Positions 51,841-60,550 of a DNA stretch of 64,000 bases are shown one piece after another. Origin of the DNA: JAAYQU01 sp037441445 (GTDB lineage: Bacteria; Bacteroidota; Bacteroidia; Bacteroidales; Salinivirgaceae); NCBI GenBank assembly GCA_037441445.1, contig JBBISE010000009.1:1-64000 (forward strand). Direction: 5' to 3'. The notes beneath the pieces were generated by a model. It saw only the letters and a program-made list of their open reading frames with translations, had not been told where the DNA came from and did not search any database. The stretch's first letter is position 1. Each line of letters begins with the position of its first letter. A program made the position numbers and the translations under genes.

Positions 51841-52593
51841 TTGAAAATCAAGAGAATTTTAGTTTCGCAACCTGCTCCGGAAACCGAGAAAAATCCATAT
51901 GCAGAACTTTCAACAAAGCACGGCATTACTTTTGACTTCCGCCAATTTATACGTGTGCAGGGAGTCACGGCAAAAGAATTCCGCCAGGAACGTATTAACT
52001 TCCAGGATTTTGGTGCAGTAATATTTACCTCCCGAACCGCTGTCGATCATTATTTTCGTTTATGCGAGGAAATGCGGTACATGGTTCCCGAAACCATGAA
52101 GTATATCTGTATATCGGAATCAACAGCTCTTTATCTTCAAAAGTACATTGTTTACCGAAAACGGAAAATTTCTTTTGGAAATGGAAAGTTTGACGATCTC
52201 ACAAAACTGATACAAAAAAACAAGACCGAGAATTTTCTGGTTCCACTTTCCGATATTCACAACCACGAAATCCCCAATAAACTAACAAAGGAAAAAATCA
52301 AGTTCCGTTCAGCTGTTCTATACCACACCGTATCCAGTGACCTTAAAGACGTAAATCTCGATAATTACGATGCCATTATTTTCTTCTCTCCTGGAGGAAT
52401 TGTATCCTTGTTTGAGAACTTTCCCAATTTTGTTCAGAACGACAAAAAAATTGGCGCTTTTGGTCCTGCCACACACACAGCAGTGCGGGAAGCCGGCCTG
52501 ACACTTAATATTGAGGCTCCTACACCCAAAGCCCCGTCAATGATTATGGCTATTGATCAGTTTGTTACTGAACATAACAAGAAAAGCAAGTAG
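51841..52593 (+). CDS. hemD: Uroporphyrinogen-III synthase family protein
   Basis: 250 residues from a TTG start (no nearer ATG gives the conserved KIKRILVSQPAPETEKNPYA opening). HemD shows little conservation; matching features are VIFTSRTAVDHYFRLCEEM (60-78), YICISESTALYLQKY, FLVPLSDIHNHEIPNKL, FFSPGGIVSLFENFPNF and IGAFGPATHTAVREAGL, in the right order for the two-lobed fold that cyclises hydroxymethylbilane. It follows DUF4271 by 30 bases. The gap after it (52594-52911) contains a repeat remnant and the ftsX promoter. Confidence 0.82.
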   Translation: MKIKRILVSQPAPETEKNPYAELSTKHGITFDFRQFIRVQGVTAKEFRQERINFQDFGAVIFTSRTAVDHYFRLCEEMRYMVPETMKYICISESTALYLQKYIVYRKRKISFGNGKFDDLTKLIQKNKTENFLVPLSDIHNHEIPNKLTKEKIKFRSAVLYHTVSSDLKDVNLDNYDAIIFFSPGGIVSLFENFPNFVQNDKKIGAFGPATHTAVREAGLTLNIEAPTPKAPSMIMAIDQFVTEHNKKSK

Positions 52594-52680
52594 GGGAATA
52601 TAGGGGTTAGGTGTTAGGCTTTTAGCTATGAGGAAAAAAGACCTAACAACAGCTCAACCCAATCAACCATTCTCCTTTGT

Positions 52681-52710
52681 GTAGCTTCGTGCGCTCCGTG
52701 TCTCTGTGGT
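52681..52710 (+). repeat. Fragment of a CTCTGTGGT-type intergenic repeat
   Basis: The segment ending CTCCGTGTCTCTGTGGT has the form of a short GTG/CTC-rich repeat often seen in intergenic DNA of Bacteroidota and other phyla. It is only a fragment with no inverted arm visible. The remaining 318-base gap shows no gene; a TATAGGGG/TTAGGTGTTAGG stretch at 52600-52620 is unexplained. Confidence 0.35.
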
Positions 52711-52836
52711 AAAAAAAACCGACCTGACAAGCATTCAATAATCATTTTCTCCACCAAAAACAAGCGTATTTTTACGCCTTTTTGTACCCCGTAAACGTTA
52801 AAATTGGGTTAAAAACACCAAAATGACTGATATCTA

Positions 52837-52867
52837 TTGCTTTTGGCTTTCAAATGTACTATTTTTG
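52837..52867 (+). promoter_or_regulatory. Bacteroidota promoter of the ftsX operon
   Basis: TTG at 52837-52839, a 20-base spacer and TATTTTTG at 52860-52867 fit the phylum's -33/-7 pair well. It lies 45 bases before the GTG start at 52912 and can serve ftsX, DUF3098, uppP, truB and queA. Confidence 0.65.
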
Positions 52868-52911
52868 CACAGTCCGGTGATCTGCCCTGATGAAAGCGAT
52901 GTCAACGGACA

Positions 52912-53817
52912 GTGATTTTTTTAAATTTATATTCCGGAATAAACGTGCGCGAAGACAAACAATCGGTTAGAAGACTTCAAACTTCCTATATCACCACCAT
53001 TGTATCCATTACGCTTGTTCTCCTTTTGTTGGGTTTCATGGGGCTGCTGATTGTAAACGCACGCAAAATAAGTGTGCACGTCAAGGAAAATATCGGGATG
53101 AGCATAATTTTGCATGATTATATCAAGGAAGCTGACATCCTTAGGTTACAGAAAAGTTTCGAAACACAACCTTTCGTTCGCTCAACTCGATATATCAGCA
53201 AAGAACAGGCTGCCAAAGAATTGCAGGATGAGCTGGGCGAAGATTTCATCCAGTTTATAGGCTATAACCCTCTTCCCATTTCCATTGAAGTAAAACTTGC
53301 CGCAGATTATGCAAACAACGATTCAATAAGGGCCATTGAAAGCAGGATTAAAAGTTCAGAGCAAATCAAAGAGGTCTGGTATCAAAAAAACCTCATTTCA
53401 CTAGTCAATGAAAACATCCGGAAAATAAGTCTCATTATTCTGGGCTTTGCTTTAACGCTGCTTTTCATATCGTTGGTTTTGATTAACAACACCATCAGGC
53501 TTGCGGTTTATTCGAAACGGTTTTTAATTAAAACAATGAATCTTGTTGGAGCAACAGAAAATTTCATACGCCTTCCTTTTATTAAAATCGGCCTTGTTCA
53601 CGGTATCCTCAGTGGGCTGTTGGCTGTGTTAATGCTCAGTGGTTTAATTTATATCAGTAACAAGGAATTTCCTGAAGTACATATATTTGACAACGTTGAA
53701 CTGTTGGTGTTGCTGTATGGGGCTGTTATAGCCCTAGGTGTTGCAATTAGCTTTTTATCGACTGTATTTGCTGTAAATAAGTACCTGCGAATGAAAGCCG
53801 ATCGATTATATTTTTAA
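52912..53817 (+). CDS. ftsX: FtsX-like cell-division permease
   Basis: 301 residues (GTG start; a GTG at 52945 gives a shorter N-tail starting REDKQSVRRLQTSY). One N-terminal helix (ITTIVSITLVLLLLGFMGLL), a periplasmic loop of about 120 residues (QPFVRSTRYISKEQAAKELQ is the FtsX extracellular pattern), then three helices at the C-terminus with FLSTVFAVNKYLRM. FtsX with FtsE regulates peptidoglycan amidases at the septum. No ftsE is in the window, so the partner ATPase is encoded elsewhere. Confidence 0.9.
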   Translation: MIFLNLYSGINVREDKQSVRRLQTSYITTIVSITLVLLLLGFMGLLIVNARKISVHVKENIGMSIILHDYIKEADILRLQKSFETQPFVRSTRYISKEQAAKELQDELGEDFIQFIGYNPLPISIEVKLAADYANNDSIRAIESRIKSSEQIKEVWYQKNLISLVNENIRKISLIILGFALTLLFISLVLINNTIRLAVYSKRFLIKTMNLVGATENFIRLPFIKIGLVHGILSGLLAVLMLSGLIYISNKEFPEVHIFDNVELLVLLYGAVIALGVAISFLSTVFAVNKYLRMKADRLYF

Positions 53818-53827
53818 TCTTAGAACT

Positions 53828-54094
53828 ATGGATACAATGAATGAAAAAGATTTTGCAATCTCAAAAAGCAATGCACGTTTGCTCTTATTGGGATTTGGTA
53901 TTGTTGTGCTGGGTTTCATATTCATGATTGGGGGCACTCCTTCTTCATCCGAAATTTGGTATCCCAACAACGATGCTTCGCTAACACCTGAAATGTTCTC
54001 GTTTACACGAATAACGCTTGCCCCAATTATTGTAATTTTAGGGTTTGTGTTTAATATTTGGGTAATTATGCGCAATCAAACAGGCAATCAATAG
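53828..54094 (+). CDS. DUF3098 small membrane protein
   Basis: 88 residues with two transmembrane helices (ARLLLLGFGIVVLGFIFMIG and LAPIIVILGFVFNIWVIM) joined by the loop TPSSSEIWYPNNDASLTPEM, which matches the DUF3098 pattern. The gene lies 10 bases after ftsX and 5 bases before uppP in the conserved Bacteroidota order. Function unknown. Confidence 0.88.
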   Translation: MDTMNEKDFAISKSNARLLLLGFGIVVLGFIFMIGGTPSSSEIWYPNNDASLTPEMFSFTRITLAPIIVILGFVFNIWVIMRNQTGNQ

Positions 54095-54099
54095 ATACA

Positions 54100-54885
54100 A
54101 TGGATATTCTTGAGGCATTTATCCTAGGTCTGATCCAGGGTATTACAGAGTTTCTGCCTGTATCAAGTTCAGGTCACCTGAAAATTGGTGAGGCAATTCT
54201 TGGAACACCCGTTGAGGATAACCTGATGTTTTCTGTGGCAGTACACGGGGCAACAGTGCTCAGCACAATCGTTGTTTATAGAAACGACATTCTTGAGCTT
54301 ATAAAGGGTCTGTTTCAATTTAAATGGAACGAGGAGTCTAAGTTTTCAGCTAAAATAATATTTTCCATGGTTCCTGTGGCCATTGTTGGGTTGTTTTTTA
54401 AAGATTACATCGAAAATTTATTTGAATCAATTAATTTGGTGTTCATTGGGGCCATGCTCATGGTAACAGCAGCATTGTTGTTTTTTGCATGGCGCTTCAA
54501 AGGTGGAAATCGTGAAGTGGGTTATATAGATTCATTTATTATTGGTATCTCGCAAGCCATTGCCGTGTTGCCGGGTATAAGCCGCAGCGGCGCAACAATA
54601 GGCACGGCTCTGTTGTTAAAGATTGACCGTGCTAAAGCCGCCCGTTTTTCTTTTTTAATGATTATTATCCCCATTCTTGGGGAAAATATACTTGATTTGA
54701 CAAAGGGAAACCTGACCGATAGTTCAATTCCAGTTATGTCAATCATAACTGGAGCAATAGTTGCATTTTTAGTCGGTCTTTTGGCCTGCAAATTCATGAT
54801 TAAAATAGTAACTCAGGGGCGCTTACAATATTTTGCTCTTTATTGTTCGGTAGTAGGGGCTTTGACTATTCTATTTACACTATAA
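54100..54885 (+). CDS. uppP: Undecaprenyl-diphosphatase UppP/BacA
   Basis: About 261 residues from ATG 54100, the beginning of MDILEAFILGLIQGITEFL; a 14-codon extension overlaps DUF3098 and is unlikely. Eight-helix membrane phosphatase recycling undecaprenyl diphosphate for peptidoglycan and the surface glycans. EFLPVSSSGHLKIGEAIL and LPGISRSGATIGTALLL are the two BacA/UppP active-site motifs with the conserved Glu, Ser-Ser and Arg residues. Confidence 0.95.
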   Translation: MDILEAFILGLIQGITEFLPVSSSGHLKIGEAILGTPVEDNLMFSVAVHGATVLSTIVVYRNDILELIKGLFQFKWNEESKFSAKIIFSMVPVAIVGLFFKDYIENLFESINLVFIGAMLMVTAALLFFAWRFKGGNREVGYIDSFIIGISQAIAVLPGISRSGATIGTALLLKIDRAKAARFSFLMIIIPILGENILDLTKGNLTDSSIPVMSIITGAIVAFLVGLLACKFMIKIVTQGRLQYFALYCSVVGALTILFTL

Positions 54886-54921
54886 CACCTGATACGGGTT
54901 TATTTTTAACGAGGTAATAAC

Positions 54922-55722
54922 ATGTTGGATCGTGGAGTGGTTGTGAATAAAAAGACCTCAAACATGAGCGAAAACCAGCTTGATGCGCTGAAAGAGAGCT
55001 TGTTGGAAGGACAAATTCTGCTATTTGATAAACCATATAAATGGACATCTTTTGACGTTGTTAATAAAATCAAATGGCATTTGAAACAAAACCTGGGACT
55101 AAAGAAAATTAAAATTGGTCATGCAGGAACTCTTGACCCTTTGGCTACCGGGCTTTTAATTGTTTGTACTGGAAAACAAACCAAAAACATTGAACAAATT
55201 CAGAATCAGCCCAAAGAATATGTCGCAACCATTGCATTGGGAAAAACAACTCCCTCGTTTGATCTGGAAACCGAAATTAATCAAACCTGGCCGATTGACA
55301 ATATTTCTGAGGAGCTTGTTTTAAAGGCACTTGAAAGCCTTAAAGGCTCTGTAATGCAAGAGCCCCCATTATATTCGGCAAAGTGGATAGATGGCAAAAG
55401 AGCATACGAATTGGCGCGGAAAGGTAAAGACAAAAAGCTTGATCCCGTTGAAATTACTATTTACAAAAACGAACTTTTACACTTTTCGCCCGAAGAAATA
55501 ACCTTAAAGATATTGTGTTCAAAAGGCACATACATACGTTCAATAGCCCGTGACATCGGGCTGTTACTAAATAATGGTGGTTACCTTAGTCAGCTTCGGC
55601 GTACGGCAATTGGCAGTTATAATGTTGAAAATGCTGTTGACGCCCAGGACTTTTGTGTAAACATGACAACATTGATAGACAAGTTATTAATAGAAAACAA
55701 TAAATCAAATATACGACTATGA
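54922..55722 (+). CDS. truB: tRNA pseudouridine(55) synthase
   Basis: 266 residues. Converts U55 of the T-loop to pseudouridine. ILLFDKPYKWTSFDVVNKIK (32-51), then KIGHAGTLDPLATGLLIVCT, where Asp72 is the catalytic aspartate, and LYSAKWIDGKRAYELARKG, RSIARDIGLLLNNGGYLSQL complete the TruB domain. No C-terminal PUA domain is present, normal for many Bacteroidota. GAGGTAATAAC precedes the ATG at 54922. The stop overlaps queA by 4 bases. Confidence 0.95.
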   Translation: MLDRGVVVNKKTSNMSENQLDALKESLLEGQILLFDKPYKWTSFDVVNKIKWHLKQNLGLKKIKIGHAGTLDPLATGLLIVCTGKQTKNIEQIQNQPKEYVATIALGKTTPSFDLETEINQTWPIDNISEELVLKALESLKGSVMQEPPLYSAKWIDGKRAYELARKGKDKKLDPVEITIYKNELLHFSPEEITLKILCSKGTYIRSIARDIGLLLNNGGYLSQLRRTAIGSYNVENAVDAQDFCVNMTTLIDKLLIENNKSNIRL

Positions 55723-56768
55723 AGTTATCACAATTTCATTACACGCTGCCAGACAAGCTGATAGCATTAAACCCGGCGCCAAACCGCGATGAATCGCGTC
55801 TTATGATTGTGAATAAGTCAACCGGACAGGTGGAACATAAAATTTTCAGGGAATTGCTTCAGTATTTTAAGGCAAACGATGTTTTAGTTTTCAATGATAC
55901 CAAAGTTTTTCCAGCACGCTTATACGGCAACAAAGAAAAAACCGGGGCAAAAATAGAGGTGTTTCTATTGCGTGAACTCAACCACGATCAGCGTCTATGG
56001 GATGTATTGGTTGATCCTGCCCGGAAAATACGCATCGGAAACAAATTATATTTTGGAAACGACGATTCGTTGGTTGCTGAAGTTATAGACAACACCACAT
56101 CACGTGGCCGAACATTGCGGTTCCTGTATGATGGCCCTGCCGATGAATTTAAAAAGACACTGTACTCACTTGGAGAAACTCCGTTGCCAAAATTTATAAA
56201 CCGTCAGGTGGAACCTGAAGATGCGGAAAGATACCAAACCATTTTTGCAGCTAATGAAGGTGCTGTTGCAGCACCTACAGCAGGCATGCATTTCAGCCGC
56301 GAACTTTTGAAACGGTTCGAAATTCTCGGGGTGAAAAAAACATTCATAACCTTGCATGCTGGTTTGGGTAATTTTCGTAGTGTTGAAGTTGAAGATTTAA
56401 CAAAACACAAAATGGATTCGGAGCAAGTCATTGTACGCGACGAAACGGTTAATGTAATTAACAATACACAAAAAGCAAGGGCGAACGTCTGTGCCGTTGG
56501 TACTACGGTAATGAAGACGTTAGAGACAGTTGCCACAACCGGGGGAAATATTAAAGCGTACGATGGTTGGACAAATAAATTCATTTTTCCTCCTTACGAC
56601 TTTACTGTTGCCAACCGCATGATTTCAAATTTTCATCTTCCAAAGTCAACGCTCTTAATGATGGTAACTGCATTTGGCGGTTACGACCTGGTTATGCATG
56701 CCTATAACGAGGCCATCAAAGAGAAATACCGTTTTGGTACATACGGCGATGCGATGCTGATCTTGTAA
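55719..56768 (+). CDS. queA: S-adenosylmethionine:tRNA ribosyltransferase-isomerase
   Basis: 349 residues, the QueA length. Second-last step of queuosine synthesis. FHYTLPDKLIALNPAPNRDE (6-25), VLVFNDTKVFPARLYG, EGAVAAPTAGMHFSRELL and LHAGLGNFRSVEVEDLTKHK, then ISNFHLPKSTLLMMVTAFGG are the family blocks. It ends the ftsX-led operon; 53 bases later the convergent channel gene begins. No clear terminator hairpin was seen in the 53-base gap. Confidence 0.95.
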   Translation: MKLSQFHYTLPDKLIALNPAPNRDESRLMIVNKSTGQVEHKIFRELLQYFKANDVLVFNDTKVFPARLYGNKEKTGAKIEVFLLRELNHDQRLWDVLVDPARKIRIGNKLYFGNDDSLVAEVIDNTTSRGRTLRFLYDGPADEFKKTLYSLGETPLPKFINRQVEPEDAERYQTIFAANEGAVAAPTAGMHFSRELLKRFEILGVKKTFITLHAGLGNFRSVEVEDLTKHKMDSEQVIVRDETVNVINNTQKARANVCAVGTTVMKTLETVATTGGNIKAYDGWTNKFIFPPYDFTVANRMISNFHLPKSTLLMMVTAFGGYDLVMHAYNEAIKEKYRFGTYGDAMLIL

Positions 56769-56821
56769 TCGTAAAATAAAAGATGCTTTCATGGGATGTG
56801 GTTTCTTCATTACCCCTTTTT

Positions 56822-58813
56822 TTACCTGAGCATCTTACGCACAAATGCCACTGTAAAATAAGACATCATGAACATGCCAATGAAGCCTTCTAGCCCTGAC
56901 AGAATACGCATATAACCAGCGGGATAATAATCGCCGTAGCCAATAGTGAAAAATGTGATTACACTGTGGTATAATGCTTTGGCAATGGGTCCCAACTGCC
57001 TTGGATCATCAGGAGGAAAAAGTGATGAATGGATGTCTGATGAGGTAAAAAATGGTAAAATATAGTACAAAAAGCTGAATATCAAAAACACATACAAGGT
57101 ACTCTTCAAAACGCGTATTGGATTGGTTGCATAATGTCCCATAAAATCGAAAACCAACCATTGGAAAAAATGCTGTATCTTATAAATAATTTTTTTTTTT
57201 GGTTTTTCAGCAGTTTTTTCCAGTAGTTGTGCTTTTGCAAAAGTCCTTTTAAACTCAACATAGGCAAGATCCTCCTCATCATAGTGACCAATAACATTAA
57301 AGTTTTCTTTCAATAATCTAAATTGGTCTGCCTTAGTTCTATAACTAGTTTCTTGCTTGTAAATCAGCTCCTTTAGATTTACCTGGTGCCAATCAATATA
57401 AATTCGTCCCAACAACCGTATTCCTGCCATTTCAAGCGATTGAATTTCTGGACGGTAATCATGGGGGTGTAAATCAATAACATCTTTAATAATTGTTCCA
57501 CTCAAATCGAGCTTACCACAATAGGCCAGACGCAAATCAAAAAAGTTATTTATGTGGCAACTTTTCAAAGTCAGTTTCTCAATTCTTGCCCTGCGAAATG
57601 TGACAAGTCCTTGCCCAAAATCAACGTCATCGAAACTTAACGAGGCTTTGTCAAATTCAAGGCTGTCAAAGTTAATTTTTCCCGAGCCAAAATCACATCT
57701 TTTGAGTTCAACGGATCCTTCGTCCAACTTTGATGCCTCAAAAATAATATCACCTGCTCCGAAGGAGACCCTATTTAAGCTTATACGTCCTTTTCCAAAC
57801 TCTACGGCACGGAAATCAACACCTCCGTTTCCAAATCGTGCTCGATCGAATACAATGTCACCTTCACCGAAACGAGCGAAATGAAAATCAGTAAGTCCAT
57901 TACCAAAAATAACGTGTTTAAAATTTGCTTTGCCATTACCAAAATCAGTCCCTGTAAAGGTTACTTCGCCAATTCCAAATTCTGATCCAACAAAATCAAC
58001 GCCTCCATCGCCAAAGTCCACTCTTGAGAAACTTATTGCCCCATTTCCAAACTGGACATTTCTGAATAAAACATCACCGGAACAAAACTCGGACTTGTCG
58101 AAAACAACCGTTCCGTCGCCAAAATTTACATTACTAAAATTCTTTTTTCCATTTCCAAAACGCAGAACATCAAACATGATTTCGCTTGATTGAAATTCGC
58201 AATCGGAAAAATCTACCTGTCCATCGGTGAATTCGGCGCTTGTAAAAATGGTCGCCCTTCCAAAAAAGTGGGTGCGCTGAAAATTCACTTTACATTCTTT
58301 AAATATAGCATTTTTAAAACTAATTGAAGTATTTTTTAATTCAAGTTCCTGAAAATTAACCGTTTTAGCCCTAAATAAACTATATTCAAAATTAACTGAG
58401 CCTGAGTGAACTTTTGCTCCCTCCAACGTGAAAGAAGGGGCATAAAATATAGAGTGCGAAAAATCTGCCGGCTCACCCATTACTCCAATATGAGATAAAT
58501 TCAAATCATTTTGTTCATTGTGCAAAAAACAATTTTTAAGTGAAAACTGGTTTAACAATATCAGTTCGTCAGGAGCAATTCCCTGTATCTGTCTATAATT
58601 GAGCAAATTTAACTCTTCGATGTAGCAATTTTCATAAACAATAGAACCTGTTTTCTCTAATTGCTCCATAGCCATGTTGGCGGTAACAAATTTTAGTTTT
58701 ATCTGTTCCAATTCATGACCGTTTTGATCAATGAGCAACACAATGGCCATTCTATCTTCTTCGCCATTGTACTCAACGATTTTGATCTCAAAACTGTCAA
58801 AATTACGGCTCAT
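56822..58813 (-). CDS. Two-helix potassium channel with a 12-residue-repeat solenoid
   Basis: 663 residues. N-terminal beta-rich region 1-140 of unknown fold. Residues 142-417 are 22-23 consecutive 12-residue repeats of the form FxxxxFGxGxxx, with few substitutions. After a linker region (420-555) come two helices, RVLKSTLYVFLIFSFLYYIL (about 560-579) and the C-terminal one, enclosing the pore loop with filter TIGYGDYYP of potassium channels. The solenoid may sense a ligand, surface or pH, or anchor a partner; that is inference. It is transcribed alone; a TATTTTTG element lies at 58939-58946. The 258-base gap upstream shows nothing else. Confidence 0.82.
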   Translation of the reverse strand: MSRNFDSFEIKIVEYNGEEDRMAIVLLIDQNGHELEQIKLKFVTANMAMEQLEKTGSIVYENCYIEELNLLNYRQIQGIAPDELILLNQFSLKNCFLHNEQNDLNLSHIGVMGEPADFSHSIFYAPSFTLEGAKVHSGSVNFEYSLFRAKTVNFQELELKNTSISFKNAIFKECKVNFQRTHFFGRATIFTSAEFTDGQVDFSDCEFQSSEIMFDVLRFGNGKKNFSNVNFGDGTVVFDKSEFCSGDVLFRNVQFGNGAISFSRVDFGDGGVDFVGSEFGIGEVTFTGTDFGNGKANFKHVIFGNGLTDFHFARFGEGDIVFDRARFGNGGVDFRAVEFGKGRISLNRVSFGAGDIIFEASKLDEGSVELKRCDFGSGKINFDSLEFDKASLSFDDVDFGQGLVTFRRARIEKLTLKSCHINNFFDLRLAYCGKLDLSGTIIKDVIDLHPHDYRPEIQSLEMAGIRLLGRIYIDWHQVNLKELIYKQETSYRTKADQFRLLKENFNVIGHYDEEDLAYVEFKRTFAKAQLLEKTAEKPKKKIIYKIQHFFQWLVFDFMGHYATNPIRVLKSTLYVFLIFSFLYYILPFFTSSDIHSSLFPPDDPRQLGPIAKALYHSVITFFTIGYGDYYPAGYMRILSGLEGFIGMFMMSYFTVAFVRKMLR
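57563..58390 (-). repeat. Coding repeat: 23 dodecapeptide units in the channel protein
   Basis: Codes for residues 142-417 of the channel. Examples in order: FSRVDFGDGGVD, FVGSEFGIGEVT, FTGTDFGNGKAN, FKHVIFGNGLTD, FHFARFGEGDIV. Aromatic residues fall at positions 1 and 6 and a G-x-G at 7-9, giving a strict 36-base unit at protein level. Nucleotide identity between units is low, so the array is old. Confidence 0.85.
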
Positions 58814-58938
58814 CTTAACTGGGTATTTATTATTTTATGGAAACGCATGCTTCGTACACGAGGACATCTTTTTTCTTGCCGATTCGAATTGTCGTTTTGC
58901 CATAAAATCCTGTAATCGGGTTTTCTTAACTGCTTGTA

Positions 58939-58946
58939 CAAAAATA
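58939..58946 (-). promoter_or_regulatory. Candidate -7 element for the channel gene
   Basis: TATTTTTG on the - strand is an exact TAnnTTTG match, 125 bases before the ATG at 58813. It overlaps a CAAATATTTG palindrome just upstream. No clear -33 box. Confidence 0.35.
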
Positions 58947-59071
58947 AACAAATATTTGGTTTAAAAAAAAAGCAATCTGCAAATCTTTTCCTAGTGTCAT
59001 ACCCAAGCTGATAGTTTGACGACCGAACGGTTGACTTGTCAATCCTTCACTGGCATTATTGTATTCTGTTC

Positions 59072-59953
59072 CTATTTCGGTTCCCGATAAAAATCATTTA
59101 AAGACCTGGTGTAGTAGCTGTAATCTATTTCATTGTTCCTTTGAAATATCCTAGGTTCTTTATAACCAATTGGTACTAAGGTTACTTTCGTCATTCCGTT
59201 TATTGCCATTATTTTGTTGCTGTCCGCTGATTTTTGATCAAACAAGATATCGAAAAAAAACAGATATTTCCCAATCCATTGAATGTACTGTCCTGCATCT
59301 TCTTCTGCAAGTTCTCCCTGATTATTTATAAGCCTTAACTTATTGTTTTTGTTATATATTGCCTTTTGAAATTCCACACCATTTAGAGGAACGCCATCTA
59401 CTGTAAGAACTATGTTAAACTGTGAATCTATGAATATCCACTTTTTAAACTCTTTCAGATAGACCTCGCTTACAACATGTCCCGCACCAACTCTTACTTT
59501 TTCAACATCCCTTGTTTTTAAACCTAACGTCCTTGATTTTAGGCCAATACTGTTTAAGGCAGCTGTGGTCACAATGCCGTACTCCACACAGCGAAATTTT
59601 TTTCCTTCTTTTGCTTCTTGTAAAATAGTAAGTGCATCTTGCCTTGTTGGAACGTTTCTTCCATTATGTTCCCACTGTTTGCTAGTCCATTCAAGTACTG
59701 CCAGTACTTTATCAAAATCGTTTTTACTTTCCGATATTAATAAGGAAATTTGGTATTTCTCACGCAATTCTTTCAGAAAATCATTGTTTGTAGTGTCAGA
59801 ATAATAAAATTCAAAAAGCGGATTAGGCGCATCTAGCGAATACGATACTTCTTTCAATTTAGCCGAAGGTCTAACATTAATTAGTTAATAAAAAGAGCTA
59901 CAGCTACTCAATAAAACGCTGCCAGCAATTAATACCATAATGGTTGATTTCAT
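59072..59953 (-). pseudogene. Transglutaminase-like lipoprotein gene with an in-frame stop in the linker
   Basis: The downstream frame (from TTG 59857) codes for a transglutaminase core: FRCVEYGIVTTAALNSIG with Cys90, GAGHVVSEVYL with His127 and WIFIDSQFN with Asp144, the three catalytic residues in order. Reading upstream in the same frame gives KLKEV, LINVRPSA, a TAA at 59887-59885, then SSFY and a complete lipoprotein signal (MKSTIMVLIAG..LLSSCSS) starting at ATG 59953. The stop at codon 23, just after the lipobox Cys18, separates signal and domain. The gene is probably inactivated in this strain, or the stop is a sequence error. Confidence 0.78.
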
Positions 59954-60203
59954 ACTTCTTTGTTATTTAAGTTAATAGCGGTTCATGTTTCTATATCGTA
60001 AGTTACGATAATTTCAAGGTTTTCCTGCTTCGATGTTAACGCCCCTTCAAAAAATATAGCGTTCACACAAATTAATTTACCAAGTATTAATTCCAAAAAT
60101 GCCATTCTGCGAGTCAAATCAGGGAAAATTAACGACCAAAGATATTGACAATTCTTACACCTACTCTAAATGTTACCCAAATGTTAAACCAGTGTTTACG
60201 GAA

Positions 60204-60387
60204 TGTGAATAAAAACCGAAAACTTTTTTTGGCATTTCGAATATATTGTATAAACAGGCTTCCTTTTGAATATCCAAATAAGTTAGCCCAAAAAATACAG
60301 CTGTTTTTTAACCACTAATCAACCGGAGTGACATTGCCTAACTGTTTTTAACCGGTTTGCAGAAAGTTTATCAACAAGTGTGAATAA
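60204..60387 (-). other. DnaA-box-like cluster in the transglutaminase-nadA gap
   Basis: Two exact copies of TTATTCACA (a TTATNCACA DnaA-box consensus) occur on the - strand at 60204-60212 and 60379-60387, and TTATCAACA (one mismatch) on the + strand at 60368-60376, three bases from the second copy. They lie in the 597-base gap 59954-60550, otherwise AT-rich and without gene. Origin or regulatory role not shown. Confidence 0.35.
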
Positions 60388-60550
60388 CCGTAGCAATTGA
60401 TTAATTTTGAGGCCTGTTTTATCAAAACTTCTGTTAATAAACTTTTATCAAATGTTTAGAATGATTTTTGCAAGAAAAAGTTACGCGATTTTTCAACCCT
60501 GTTAACACCTCATCATCATCATACCAGTTTTTAATTTTTAAGACTTTTTT

